Below are positions 26,678 to 36,191 of a DNA stretch of 64,000 bases, piece by piece; position 1 is the stretch's first letter; each line of letters opens with the position of its first letter. The translations under genes were made by a program, and so were the position numbers. The notes below the pieces were generated by a model, which did no database searches, was not told where the DNA came from, and saw nothing but the letters and a program-made list of their open reading frames with translations. The stretch comes from Sulfurihydrogenibium subterraneum DSM 15120 (GTDB taxonomy: Bacteria; Aquificota; Aquificia; Aquificales; Hydrogenothermaceae), in assembly GCF_000619805.1 (NCBI RefSeq), contig NZ_JHUV01000011.1:150417-214416 (forward strand), read 5' to 3'.

Positions 26678-27277
26678 CTACTTAATTTTTTCTATTACAA
26701 TCTGGTTATTTTCTATGTATGCTTTTTCTGGCTCATTTACTTCTTCGTAAGAATCAGGAGACCTTGCTATGTAGCTTGCTATTCTAAGCTGTTGTGGCAT
26801 TAGTTTTAGAGCCATTATAATTGACGTTTCATCACCATTTGCTCCAGCGTGAACAACACCCCTTAGAGCTCCCATCACAATAATACTTCCTGAGGCAATA
26901 ACGTAAGCATCTGGATTTACATCACCTAATATAAGAACATCTCCGTCATACTCAACACTTTGACCACTTCTAAGGGTTTTATTAATGATTTTTAAAGATT
27001 TTTTTTCATTTACATGTTTTGGAATGTTTTTATTATCTGATTTAGTATTTTGATAACCTAAAACCTTTGTATTATGACTTTTTAAAATCTCTTCTATTTT
27101 CTTAGAGTTGTCTTGGTTTAACTCTAAGCCCATATAATCTAAAACAGCGTAAGAACCTTTAAAAACAGCAGAAGAGAGCTTCTTTTCAAGTTGATTTATA
27201 TTCTCTTCTACAGACAAACTGGGGTCTAACTTTATAAGTAAAGCTGGAACTGTTAAACCTTTAATCTCAATTCCCAT
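26678..27277 (-). CDS. minC: Septum site-determining protein MinC
   Basis: 199 residues. The N-terminal domain (about 1-75) inhibits FtsZ; the C-terminal beta-helix (about 95-185) carries RSGQSVEYDGDVLILGDVNPDA and GSIIVMGALRGVVHAGANGDE, typical of MinC. First gene of the minus-strand operon; its start codon abuts the upstream region of lysA, which is transcribed divergently. The shared space of about 80 bases up to the lysA ATG holds both promoters. Confidence 0.96.
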   Translation of the reverse strand: MGIEIKGLTVPALLIKLDPSLSVEENINQLEKKLSSAVFKGSYAVLDYMGLELNQDNSKKIEEILKSHNTKVLGYQNTKSDNKNIPKHVNEKKSLKIINKTLRSGQSVEYDGDVLILGDVNPDAYVIASGSIIVMGALRGVVHAGANGDETSIIMALKLMPQQLRIASYIARSPDSYEEVNEPEKAYIENNQIVIEKIK

Positions 27278-27358
27278 ATGTTTTACCTTCTTGAAAATTT
27301 TAATAATTTATGCTTATCTATTCTACTGCAAAATTCATTTGGAGGTCAAAAATTATTA

Positions 27359-28621
27359 ATGGGTGATAATTTTAATGATTATTTCGTCTATAAAGAAGGA
27401 AAACTTTACTGTGAAGATGTAAGTATTCAAAATCTCGCATCTAAAGTAGGGACTCCTTTTTACATTTACAGTAAAAAAGCTATTTTAGATCAAATAAACC
27501 AGTATAAAGAGGCTTTTAAAGATTATCCTACTTTAATATGCTACGCTTTAAAAGCAAACTCTAACTTATCTATTTTAAAAATATTTGAAGAACACGGTCT
27601 TGGAGCTGACATCGTATCAGGTGGAGAGCTCTATAAAGCAAGAAAAGCTGGAATATCTTCCAATAAAATCGTTTATGCAGGGGTAGGAAAAACAGATGTA
27701 GAAATTATGTACGCTATAAATGAAAATATTTTGTCTTTTAATGTAGAAAGTCAGATGGAGCTTGAAGTTATAAACGAGATAGCAGGAAAACAAAACAAAA
27801 AAGCGAATGTGAGTATTAGAATAAATCCAGATGTAGACCCTAAAACTCACCCTTACATATCAACAGGATTGAAAAAAAGTAAGTTTGGAATAGATATAGA
27901 CCAAGCTTTAGATGTATATAAAAAAGCTGTAAAAATGGAAAACTTAAACATAGTTGGAATTCACTGTCATATTGGTTCTCAAATTATGGATGTCTCTGTA
28001 TATAAAGAATCTGTAGAAAAAACTGTAGACCTTGTGTTTAAACTTAAAAAAGAAGGAGTAGAGCTTCAATTTATTGATATTGGTGGTGGTTTAGGTGTAA
28101 AATATTATCCACAGGACAATCCTCCTTCCGCCTTTGACTTAGCAAATACGGTTTTACCAATTATAAGACAGACAGGTTTAAAGTTAATAATAGAGCCGGG
28201 AAGGTCTTTGATAGCCCAAGCCGGAGCTTTAATTACAAAGGTTATCTTTACAAAAGATAAAAAAGATAAACACTTTGTTATAGTTGACTCTGGAATGAAC
28301 GACCTTATAAGACCTTCCATATATAACGCTTACCATCACATAGTGACTGTTGAGGAAAAAGAGGAAAAGATGATAGCAGATATAGTAGGACCTATATGTG
28401 AAACAGGAGACTTTTTTGGATTGGATAGAGAGATAGGAAAAGTAAATAGAGGTGACCTTATAGCAATACTTACAGCTGGAGCCTACGGTAGTAGTATGGC
28501 ATCTAACTACAACGTAAGACCAAAAGCTATAGAAGTTCTTGTAGATGGTGATAAGTATAAGATAATCAAAGAAAGAGAAGATTACAGTTTTATAACAAAG
28601 TTAGAAGAGGAAGTTTTATGA
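27359..28621 (+). CDS. lysA: Diaminopimelate decarboxylase
   Basis: Converts meso-diaminopimelate to L-lysine, PLP-dependent. 420 residues from ATG 27359, chosen because the family start (F-x-Y-K-x-G-x-L) follows and GGAGG lies 13 bases upstream. An in-frame ATG at 27278 would abut the minC start and leave no room for promoters. PLP lysine is in CYALKANSN (about residue 63). HCHIGSQI, IDIGGGLGVKY, EPGRSL and PICETGDFF are all conserved. Overlaps purD by 4 bases. Confidence 0.96.
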   Translation: MGDNFNDYFVYKEGKLYCEDVSIQNLASKVGTPFYIYSKKAILDQINQYKEAFKDYPTLICYALKANSNLSILKIFEEHGLGADIVSGGELYKARKAGISSNKIVYAGVGKTDVEIMYAINENILSFNVESQMELEVINEIAGKQNKKANVSIRINPDVDPKTHPYISTGLKKSKFGIDIDQALDVYKKAVKMENLNIVGIHCHIGSQIMDVSVYKESVEKTVDLVFKLKKEGVELQFIDIGGGLGVKYYPQDNPPSAFDLANTVLPIIRQTGLKLIIEPGRSLIAQAGALITKVIFTKDKKDKHFVIVDSGMNDLIRPSIYNAYHHIVTVEEKEEKMIADIVGPICETGDFFGLDREIGKVNRGDLIAILTAGAYGSSMASNYNVRPKAIEVLVDGDKYKIIKEREDYSFITKLEEEVL

Positions 28622-29910
28622 GAGTGTTGATTGTAGGAAACGGTGGAAGAGAACATGCGTTAGTCTGGAAAGTAAAACAAAGTCCATTAGTAAAAGAAGT
28701 TTACTGTGCTTCAGGAAACGCAGGTATAGGCAAAATAGCCACAAGGGTAAACATATCTCCCACAGACATATACAACCTTGTAAGGTTTGCAAAAGAAAAA
28801 AAGATAGACCTTACGATAGTTGGGCCAGAGCAACCTTTATCAGAGGGTATTACAGACAGGTTTGAAGAGGAAGGCCTTAAAGTTTTTGGGCATAAAAAGA
28901 GTGCAGCCATTTTAGAAGCAAGTAAAGTCTTTGCCAAAAACTTTATGAAAAAATACTCAGTCCCAACTGCAAAGTTTAAAAGTTTTGATAATGAAAAAGA
29001 TGCTATAGAGTTTATTAAATCTGTTGGAGCTCCTACAGTAATAAAAGCTGATGGTCTTGCAGCAGGAAAAGGCGTTGTAGTTGCAAAAACGGAAGAAGAA
29101 GCATTTCAAGCTGTAAAAGATATGTTCGCAGGAAAATTTGGACCTGCAAGTAAAAGAGTTGTAATAGAAGAGTTTTTAGAAGGTGAAGAAGCATCTTACA
29201 TATGTTTTGTTAAAGATGATAAATTTGTGCCAATGCCTACTTCACAAGATCACAAAAGAGCATTTGACAACGATGAAGGACCAAACACTGGAGGAATGGG
29301 AGCTTACAGCCCTACTTCATTAATAAACCCTGAGATAGAAAAAGAGATACAAGAAAGGATAATTCTGCCGACTTTAAAGGGTATGATAAATGAAGGAAGA
29401 CCTATGTCTGGATTTTTATATGCAGGGCTCATGATAGGTCCAAAAGGAATAAACGTTTTAGAGTTTAACGTAAGGATGGGAGACCCTGAAACCCAGCCTA
29501 TAATGAGAAGACTAAAGTCTGACTTGGTAGAACACATTCTACAGATTTTAGAAGGAGACATAGATAAAGTAAAACCTCAGTGGATAGAAGAATACGCAAT
29601 TGGCGTTGTAATGGCATCGAAAGGATATCCAGATAGCTATCAGAAAGGATTTGAGATAACAGGTATAGAAGAAGCTGAAAAAGACCCTGATGTAGTAGTA
29701 TTCCACGCTGGAACAGAAGAAAAAGACGGAAAGATAATCACAAATGGCGGAAGAGTTTTAACCATCACGGCAACTGGAAAAGACATAAATCAGGCAAGGG
29801 AAAAAGTATATTCGGCAGTAGAGAAGATACACTTTGAAGGAGCCTTTTATAGAAAAGATATAGGATTTAGAGAAGTTAATAGAAAAAATAAAGCTGTTAG
29901 TCAATCTTGA
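28618..29910 (+). CDS. purD: Phosphoribosylamine--glycine ligase
   Basis: Second step of purine synthesis (GAR synthetase), an ATP-grasp enzyme. 430 residues, full length. N-terminal GNGGREHALVWK (about 7-18), then TIVGPEQPL, ATP-grasp loop IKADGLAAGKGVVVA, and the metal-binding stretch EFNVRMGDPETQ. ATGA overlap with lysA indicates coupled translation. Followed by a short A/T-rich gap and elbB. Confidence 0.97.
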   Translation: MRVLIVGNGGREHALVWKVKQSPLVKEVYCASGNAGIGKIATRVNISPTDIYNLVRFAKEKKIDLTIVGPEQPLSEGITDRFEEEGLKVFGHKKSAAILEASKVFAKNFMKKYSVPTAKFKSFDNEKDAIEFIKSVGAPTVIKADGLAAGKGVVVAKTEEEAFQAVKDMFAGKFGPASKRVVIEEFLEGEEASYICFVKDDKFVPMPTSQDHKRAFDNDEGPNTGGMGAYSPTSLINPEIEKEIQERIILPTLKGMINEGRPMSGFLYAGLMIGPKGINVLEFNVRMGDPETQPIMRRLKSDLVEHILQILEGDIDKVKPQWIEEYAIGVVMASKGYPDSYQKGFEITGIEEAEKDPDVVVFHAGTEEKDGKIITNGGRVLTITATGKDINQAREKVYSAVEKIHFEGAFYRKDIGFREVNRKNKAVSQS

Positions 29911-29966
29911 AAAAAAGGAATCGTTAAATTATTATTATGATAAGCACTAAATTTAGGGGGTAGTTT

Positions 29967-30623
29967 ATGAAGATAGGCGTTTTATTAGCAGGATGTGGAG
30001 TGTTTGACGGGGCAGAAATTCACGAAGCGACATTGACACTTTACTTTTTAGATAAAGCAGGAGTAGAGACACTTATAATGGCTCCAAACATAAAGCAGAA
30101 AGACGTTATAAACCACCTTACTGGCGAGCCAATGAACGAAGAGAGAAATGTTTTAGTTGAAGCTGCAAGAATTGCAAGAGGAAACATAGTTGATATAGAC
30201 CAAGTAAAAGCAGAAGATATAGACGGTCTTATAATGCCCGGTGGATACGGCGTAGCAAAAAACTTTTCTAACTTTTTAGAAAAAGGCGCAGAAGCTGAAG
30301 TTATTCCACAAGTAAAAAGGTTGTTAGTAGAATTATTTAAAGCTGGAAAGCCAATCGGTGCTATATGTATATCTCCTGTAATAGTAGCATCTGCATTAAG
30401 GGAAGCTAAACCTACTGTAACAATAGGAACAGATATTGACGTTGCTAAAGCAATAGAATCTATGGGAGCAAGACATTTAGCCTGTCCAGTAAACGAGATG
30501 GTTGTAGACGAAGAAAATAAGATAGTTACAACCCCTGCTTACATGCTTGGAAAAACAATAAAAGACGTTGCAGAAGGTATAGAAAAACTGGTAAACGAAG
30601 TTATCAGACTTGCTAAAAAGTAA
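29967..30623 (+). CDS. elbB: ElbB-like DJ-1/PfpI-superfamily protein (putative glyoxalase)
   Basis: 218 residues, usual for ElbB (sigma cross-reacting protein 27A). Features: VLLAGCGVFDGAEIHEATLTL at the N-terminus, LIMPGGYGVAKNF near residue 89, and the nucleophile elbow GAICISPVIVA with the conserved Cys near residue 134. Family members show glyoxalase-like activity and are linked to isoprenoid metabolism, but the physiological role is unclear. AGGGGGTAG precedes the ATG. Its stop overlaps the start of the next gene (TAATGA). Confidence 0.92.
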   Translation: MKIGVLLAGCGVFDGAEIHEATLTLYFLDKAGVETLIMAPNIKQKDVINHLTGEPMNEERNVLVEAARIARGNIVDIDQVKAEDIDGLIMPGGYGVAKNFSNFLEKGAEAEVIPQVKRLLVELFKAGKPIGAICISPVIVASALREAKPTVTIGTDIDVAKAIESMGARHLACPVNEMVVDEENKIVTTPAYMLGKTIKDVAEGIEKLVNEVIRLAKK

Positions 30624-32197
30624 TGAAAATACTTACAAGTAAAGAGATATCACAGGTAGATAAAAACACCATAGAAAAAACCGGCATTCCTTCCTTGGTG
30701 CTTATGGAGAATGCCGGTAGGTCTTGTGTAGAAGTTATTCTAAAAGAGTTTCCTTTTGCCAAAAATATAACAGTAGTAGCTGGGAAAGGAAATAACGGCG
30801 GAGATGGTGTAGTCGTTGCTAGATATTTACAAAAACTTGGAAAAAACATAAAACTTTTTATCCTTGCACAAAATGAAGAAAAATTGTCCTTTGACAATAA
30901 AACCAATCTTAACATCTTTAAAAAATTTTCAAATCATTTTTACTTTATAACCCAATCAGACTTACAATTTTTAGAAGAAAACTTAAATACTACAGACTTA
31001 ATCGTAGATGCAATATTTGGAACTGGATTTAAACCTCCCGTAGAAGGATACTCAAAAGACGTTATCTTTATGATAAACAGTAGTGGAAAGCCTGTTGTAT
31101 CTGTAGATATTCCCTCAGGAATAGATGCAGACAGTCCTTTTTTTGATACAGCAGTAAAAGCAAATTCAACGATTACATTTGGATATTTAAAACCATGCCA
31201 CATACTTTACCCTGCAGCTGAAAACTGTGGAAAAGTATTTGTAGCAGATATAAGCCTTGACGATACCTACGCTCCTTCATACAGACAACTTATAACCCCA
31301 TACAACGTTTCACTTCCAAAAAGAGAAAAAACTGGGAATAAGTACACATTTGGACACGTGGCTATAATTGGTGGAAGTGTAGGAAAGTCTGGAGCTGTTA
31401 TTATGGCAAGTAGGTCTGCAAGCTTAGCTGGAAGCGGACTTACAACGGCAATCGTTCCAAAGGATATAAATCAAACAATAGAAACAAATCTTATAGAAGA
31501 GATGAGTATTCCTGTTAACTGCAAAAACGGAACGTTTTCAAAAGAAAGTAAAGATGAGATACTTGATATATTAAATAAAGGGAAGTTTTCTTCTGTAGTA
31601 GTTGGAATGGGAATGTCTGTTAATGAAGATACTGTAGAAGTAATAGAAGGAATACTTACGGTTAAAAAACCGCTGGTAATTGATGCAGATGGTATAAATA
31701 ACCTGTCAAAAATAGAAAACTTTAAAGACTTATTAAAACAGAGAGCTTTTCCAACAGTTTTAACTCCTCACACAGGAGAGTTTTCAAGACTTACAAGGTT
31801 AGACACTAAAACGATACTTAAAAACTTTGAAAGCATGGCCTCTGAATTTTCAAAAGAGAGTGGTAGCTATCTTATCTTAAAGTTTTCTAGAATGGTTGTT
31901 TTTACTCCAGATGGGAAAATATACTACTGTAATAGAGGAAATCCTGGAATGGCAACAGCCGGAACAGGAGACGTTTTGGCTGGAATTGTCGGATCTCTTT
32001 TAAACAGACTACCAGTAGAAGATGCTCTAAAGCTGTCTGTACTGCTTCACTCAATAGCAGGAGACTTAGCAGCTGCAGAAAAAGGTCAAGAGTCTTTAAA
32101 AGCAACAGACTTAATAGAAAACATCCCTCACGCTTACAAAGAGATAGAGCTCCAAAGGAAGATAAAAAGAGATAGTTTGATAAAAAGGATAGATTGA
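30623..32197 (+). CDS. nnr: Bifunctional NAD(P)H-hydrate epimerase / ADP-dependent dehydratase
   Basis: Repairs damaged (hydrated) NADH and NADPH. 524 residues: an N-terminal YjeF_N epimerase (about 1-215, GKGNNGGDGVVVARYL, VDAIFGTGF, VDIPSGIDAD) fused to the C-terminal carbohydrate-kinase-like dehydratase (about 235-505, HVAIIGGSVGKSGAVIMAS, LTPHTGEFSRL, GTGDVLAGIVGSLL). It is coupled to elbB by overlapping stop and start. A normal bacterial fusion. Confidence 0.96.
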   Translation: MKILTSKEISQVDKNTIEKTGIPSLVLMENAGRSCVEVILKEFPFAKNITVVAGKGNNGGDGVVVARYLQKLGKNIKLFILAQNEEKLSFDNKTNLNIFKKFSNHFYFITQSDLQFLEENLNTTDLIVDAIFGTGFKPPVEGYSKDVIFMINSSGKPVVSVDIPSGIDADSPFFDTAVKANSTITFGYLKPCHILYPAAENCGKVFVADISLDDTYAPSYRQLITPYNVSLPKREKTGNKYTFGHVAIIGGSVGKSGAVIMASRSASLAGSGLTTAIVPKDINQTIETNLIEEMSIPVNCKNGTFSKESKDEILDILNKGKFSSVVVGMGMSVNEDTVEVIEGILTVKKPLVIDADGINNLSKIENFKDLLKQRAFPTVLTPHTGEFSRLTRLDTKTILKNFESMASEFSKESGSYLILKFSRMVVFTPDGKIYYCNRGNPGMATAGTGDVLAGIVGSLLNRLPVEDALKLSVLLHSIAGDLAAAEKGQESLKATDLIENIPHAYKEIELQRKIKRDSLIKRID

Positions 32198-32212
32198 TTA
32201 AAATGATATTGA

Positions 32213-32278
32213 GGTAATTCGATAGAGTTTAAATTCGGCAATACGGAGCAAGAATTAGAGTATCTTATAAACCTATAG
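32213..32278 (+). pseudogene. Likely scrap of an Rpn-family nuclease C-terminus
   Basis: A start-less frame right after nnr reads SIEFKFGNTEQELEYLINL and stops at 32276-32278. It resembles AIELKFGSVEDNLKEKI in the larger Rpn relic at 15653-15975. It is only about 20 codons long, so the assignment rests on that resemblance. The rest of 32198-32548 holds the small gene at 32289 and nothing else I can support. Confidence 0.4.
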
Positions 32279-32288
32279 AATAATGTTA

Positions 32289-32459
32289 TTATAGTTCTTC
32301 TCTTTTTATAGGTTGAAATGCTTTAACTTTTTTAGGAATTATTTCATCTATTCTTTTTTTCTTTTCTCTTTTCTTATATTTTTGAAGTAAAAATTCATAA
32401 AAATCTAACAATTCCTTCTGTGCTTCTTTTGGAAGGTCGTTAAGGTTTATAGTTTGCAT
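32289..32459 (-). CDS. Small DUF2281/antitoxin-like protein
   Basis: 56 residues from ATG 32459, with GAGAGG 7 bases upstream. It begins MQTINLNDLPKEAQKELLDF, then YEFLLQKYKK, followed by a basic, lysine/arginine-rich stretch and an end in PIKREEL. The N-terminus is like DUF2281-type antitoxins (LP-x(5)-E-LLDFxEFLL). No toxin gene is adjacent on either side, so it would be solitary. Lies between a relic and the MrfA-like helicase gene. Motif-level call only. Confidence 0.55.
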   Translation of the reverse strand: MQTINLNDLPKEAQKELLDFYEFLLQKYKKREKKKRIDEIIPKKVKAFQPIKREEL

Positions 32460-32548
32460 ATTTAAACCTCTCTTAAAATAATCTTCTAATATATAACAAT
32501 ATATAGATTCCTAAATTTTACCACATATATTTTACACATTTTCAATAG

Positions 32549-34948
32549 CTACGCCGTTATCAGCTCCAGTAAAACTATAGAGCCTATCTTGTCTAAATAT
32601 TCGTTTGCGTTTCCACACTTTGGTGATAAGATGCAGGAAGGACAACCTGATATACATTTGCAGTTTTTTATATTTTTATAAGTAGCTTTAAGTATCTCTT
32701 CAACTCTTTCAAAGCCAACTTCTGCATAACCAATTCCGCCTTCGAAACCATCGTAAATAAATATACTTGCTTTTTCTGTTTGATTGTGGAAGTTAGTTGA
32801 CATACCACCTATGTCCCATCTGTCGTTCATAGCAAAAATAGAGTATATACCTATCATTCCGTGCTCTACTCCGTGTAAACTTCCAATAAAAACCTCTCTT
32901 CCACCTTTTAGAGTATTTTCAAGGTCTTCTATAACCTGTATATCTTCTTTTTTTACTCTTTTTTGACTTTTTAAAAATTCTATAGAGAGAGCTTCTTTTA
33001 AGGTTTTTAGAGGTTCTTTTGATTCTTTTGTTAACCTTACAATTAATCTATAAGAGGTTTCATCTACTATCTTTTTTAATTTATCTAAAACAAAACTTTC
33101 TTTTTCTTTTTTTGTTCTTTCAATTACAAGATTTTCGTAGTAATCTTCTAATGTAAACCACATTCCTTTTGTTATAAAGTTTCTTTCTAGAGATTCTTCA
33201 AACTCTATGTCCTTTATTTTTTTATTTTCTTCTATTTCTATTTTGGAATAGCCTACTATACTTGACTTTACGTTTAACTCTCCGTAATAAATCTTTATAT
33301 CTTTATAAACTCTTTCTTTTTCAATTTTAAGAATATCGATTTCTGTGTTTAATATTGGTGTGGTGTAATAATTTAAATGTTGATTTTCTACATATATAAC
33401 TTTCTTTTCTTCATCTACATCTAAAACCTTATATGTTTCTCCTCCGTGAAGATAAACAGCATCTTTATACATTTCATAAAATGCGTATTCTTGATTTATA
33501 TCGCCTATCTTTCTGTTTTTGTTTATTTCTATTATGTCGTAAGAGCTTCCTGTTGACCTAATGTTAAAATCTGTGTTAATAGACTTACTCTTTACAAAAA
33601 ATTTACCATTTCTAAAGGTCAACTTTCCTTCTTCTAAAAGCTCTCTAACGACTTCTTTTTCTTTGTCTGTTAAATCTTTAATGTCCAATGGAATTTCTTT
33701 TGCTGCAACAAGAATGTGTTTTTTTAGAATATACTTATTTTCAGGATTTATAACTGGTTCTTCTACAGACCTGTTAAACAATTCTGTAGGATTTTTTACA
33801 TAATACTGGTCTAATGCGTCATTTTTTGCAATGTAGTAGTTTATAGACTCTCTTCCACTTCTTCCAGACCTTCCAAACCTCTGCCATAAAGAAGCCAGCG
33901 TTCCAGGAAAACCTTTTACAATTACACTGTCTATTGAACCTATATCTATTCCCATCTCTAAGGCACTTGTAGATATTAAAACTTTTAATTCTCCTGTAGC
34001 CATTTTATTTTCAATCTCTTGCCTTTCTTTTGAACTATATCCAGACCTGTAAGGACTTACTTTAGATATTAAATCTATTCTGCCTTCTTTTTCTAAAAAT
34101 ATTTTTATATTTTTGTAAAGTAGTTCTACATCTTTACGACTGTCTATAAATACAATGGTTGGAATTTCTTTATGTAAATGTTCTTTTAAAAGGCTCATAA
34201 GTTTCTCATTAGAAGTAGGTTTTGATATATAAATAACTTTTTTAGGTGTAGGAGCTCCTGATTTATCTATCTCTACAAAATCTTTGTTTACAAACTTCTT
34301 GGCAAATCCTACAGGATTTCTTATAGTAGCGGAGTTGCATACATAAATAGGAAGTTCTCCTGTATAGTGCTTTACAATTCTGTTTAACCTTTTTATTACG
34401 TTACTAACATGAGACCCTAAAACACCTCTGTATGAATGAAGTTCATCTATAACTACAAACTTTAAATTTTCAAACAGTTTCTCCCACGTGTAATGAAAAG
34501 GAAGTATCCCTTTACTTAGCATATCAGGAGTTGTTATTAGAATGTTTGGTGGATTATTTTTTATTTTATATCTTTCATCTCTTTCTGTAGAACCGTAATA
34601 AGTTGCTACCGAAGCTCTTACTCCTGATTTTTCTATCAAACTTCTTATTTTATTTTCTTGGTCTCTTGCCAAAGCAACCAACGGAAAGATAAGTAAAGCC
34701 TTTGTGCTGGGATTTTTACATACTTGATTTAATATTGATAAAGTGTAAATCATAGATTTTCCAGATGCGGTAGGAGTTGTGATAACTACGTCCTTTCCTT
34801 CTAAAACAGCCTTTATCCCTTCAACTTGATGACTGTAGAGTTTTATAGAGTTTTTCTTTAAAAAGTCGTTTATCTTTTTACATTCAAACTCATAATCGCT
34901 GTATACAGCTTTATTTGGCTCTAAAACCTTTTTGTAGACAATTTCCAT
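32549..34948 (-). CDS. MrfA/YprA-like DEAD/DEAH helicase with DUF1998
   Basis: 799 residues, superfamily 2 helicase. Motif I TPTASGKSM (about residues 58-66), DELH (motif II, in FVVIDELHSYRGVLGSH), SAT (motif III), and motif VI FGRSGRSGR near 366. The C-terminal DUF1998 region has four cysteines, CKC...CPSC...CG, as in MrfA, which binds zinc and repairs mitomycin-type adducts in Bacillus. It is divergent from the bifunctional-nuclease gene. The repair role is inferred from family. Confidence 0.92.
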   Translation of the reverse strand: MEIVYKKVLEPNKAVYSDYEFECKKINDFLKKNSIKLYSHQVEGIKAVLEGKDVVITTPTASGKSMIYTLSILNQVCKNPSTKALLIFPLVALARDQENKIRSLIEKSGVRASVATYYGSTERDERYKIKNNPPNILITTPDMLSKGILPFHYTWEKLFENLKFVVIDELHSYRGVLGSHVSNVIKRLNRIVKHYTGELPIYVCNSATIRNPVGFAKKFVNKDFVEIDKSGAPTPKKVIYISKPTSNEKLMSLLKEHLHKEIPTIVFIDSRKDVELLYKNIKIFLEKEGRIDLISKVSPYRSGYSSKERQEIENKMATGELKVLISTSALEMGIDIGSIDSVIVKGFPGTLASLWQRFGRSGRSGRESINYYIAKNDALDQYYVKNPTELFNRSVEEPVINPENKYILKKHILVAAKEIPLDIKDLTDKEKEVVRELLEEGKLTFRNGKFFVKSKSINTDFNIRSTGSSYDIIEINKNRKIGDINQEYAFYEMYKDAVYLHGGETYKVLDVDEEKKVIYVENQHLNYYTTPILNTEIDILKIEKERVYKDIKIYYGELNVKSSIVGYSKIEIEENKKIKDIEFEESLERNFITKGMWFTLEDYYENLVIERTKKEKESFVLDKLKKIVDETSYRLIVRLTKESKEPLKTLKEALSIEFLKSQKRVKKEDIQVIEDLENTLKGGREVFIGSLHGVEHGMIGIYSIFAMNDRWDIGGMSTNFHNQTEKASIFIYDGFEGGIGYAEVGFERVEEILKATYKNIKNCKCISGCPSCILSPKCGNANEYLDKIGSIVLLELITA

Positions 34949-35028
34949 AACTATATTTTATCATCATTGAAAAATTTTTAAATTTTAGTATATTATTATC
35001 AAGTTGATTAACATTGGAGGTAATAAAT

Positions 35029-35619
35029 ATGATAGAGGTAATAGTAAAGTCAATAGCAATAGATTCTTTAACAGGAAATCCTATACTACTTTTGGCTGAT
35101 GTTAACAATCCTGATGATATATACCCTATATGGATAGGTGTTGCAGAGGCAGAAGGAATAGTAGTTAATCAAAGCGGATTTGTCCCACCAAGACCGTTGA
35201 CTTATGACCTATTTAAAAATACAATTGAGAGCTTAGGTGGAAAAGTTAAACACGTGTCTATCGTAAGCATGATAAATAATGCATACATAGCAGAGTTAGT
35301 TATAGACCAAAACGGTAAAGAAATAATTATAGACGCAAGACCAAGCGATGCTATTAACTTAGCACTTAGATTTAATGCACCAATATACCTTAATGAAGAA
35401 GTAGTTAAAAAAGTAAACGTTTCTCAGTTTACACAACAGCAAGAAAAAGAAGAAAAAGACGAAGATGATGTAAAAACAGTAGAAGAACTGGCTGAGCAAA
35501 CAGAAGTAAATAACTTGAACCTTCCTGACGCTAAAGACATTGGAATAAAAGATGAAGATTTAGAAAAGTTTAGAGAGATGCTTGACCATATAAAACCTGA
35601 AGACTTTTTGATAAAATAA
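35029..35619 (+). CDS. Bifunctional nuclease (BFN/DUF151) family protein
   Basis: 196 residues from ATG 35029, with GGAGG 9 bases upstream. The DUF151 domain spans about 1-125: PILLLADVNNPDDIYPIWIGVAEAEGI and DARPSDAINLALRFNAPIYL. The C-terminal tail is very acidic (about 130-196) and ends in a UvrB/UvrC-like helix (KDEDLEKFREMLDHIKPEDF). In plants and Thermotoga the family has DNase/RNase activity in vitro; the biological role is not known. Divergent from the MrfA-like helicase. Confidence 0.87.
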   Translation: MIEVIVKSIAIDSLTGNPILLLADVNNPDDIYPIWIGVAEAEGIVVNQSGFVPPRPLTYDLFKNTIESLGGKVKHVSIVSMINNAYIAELVIDQNGKEIIIDARPSDAINLALRFNAPIYLNEEVVKKVNVSQFTQQQEKEEKDEDDVKTVEELAEQTEVNNLNLPDAKDIGIKDEDLEKFREMLDHIKPEDFLIK

Positions 35620-35624
35620 TTTAT

Positions 35625-36191
35625 GTGGAAGTTAAAATAGGTGGCACAACTTTAAGCTTAGTAATAGGAGATATTACCCAAGCAGATACAGAAGCTATCG
35701 TTAATGCTGCAAACCCCTCCTTAATGGGTGGAGGAGGGGTTGACGGTGCTATTCATTCAAAAGGTGGACCCTCTATTTTACAAGAATGTAAAAAAATAAG
35801 AGAAACACTATATCCTGATGGACTTCCTACTGGAGAAGCTGTTATAACCTCTGGTGGTAATCTAAAAGCAAAGTACGTAATTCATACTGTAGGTCCTATA
35901 TGTGATGGCTTTATGACAGAAAAAGAAAAACAACTACTTTCAAACGCATACAGAAACAGTCTCACTCTTGCAAAAATTCACAACATAAAATCAATCTCAT
36001 TTCCATCTATAAGTACAGGAGCTTATAGGTGTGATAAAAAAGAAGCTTCAAAAGTAGCTCTCCAAACAGTAATAGATTTTATAAAGGAAAACCCAAACTG
36101 GTTTAAAGAAATCCGTTTTGTATTGTTTACGGAAGATATATATCATGTGTACAAACAATCCCTTGAGGAAATTCTAAATGTCTCTGATTGA
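35625..36191 (+). CDS. Macro-domain protein (ADP-ribose/O-acetyl-ADP-ribose hydrolase type)
   Basis: 188 residues, start GTG 35625, five bases after the previous stop and without a clear ribosome-binding site. Macro-domain signatures are strong: VIGDITQADTEAIVNAANPSLMGGGGVDGAIHSKGG (about 12-47), the catalytic asparagine and glycine loop, then YVIHTVGP and SFPSISTGAYRC. It resembles the MacroD/YmdB type that removes ADP-ribose or deacetylates OAADPr. Ends by overlapping the next gene by 14 bases. Confidence 0.93.
   Translation: MEVKIGGTTLSLVIGDITQADTEAIVNAANPSLMGGGGVDGAIHSKGGPSILQECKKIRETLYPDGLPTGEAVITSGGNLKAKYVIHTVGPICDGFMTEKEKQLLSNAYRNSLTLAKIHNIKSISFPSISTGAYRCDKKEASKVALQTVIDFIKENPNWFKEIRFVLFTEDIYHVYKQSLEEILNVSD

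Noticed and set aside
27278..27358. Longer start for lysA at ATG 27278
   Set aside because: It would abut the divergent minC start and add 27 residues unlike the family; the ATG at 27359 fits the family N-terminus and has a GGAGG upstream.
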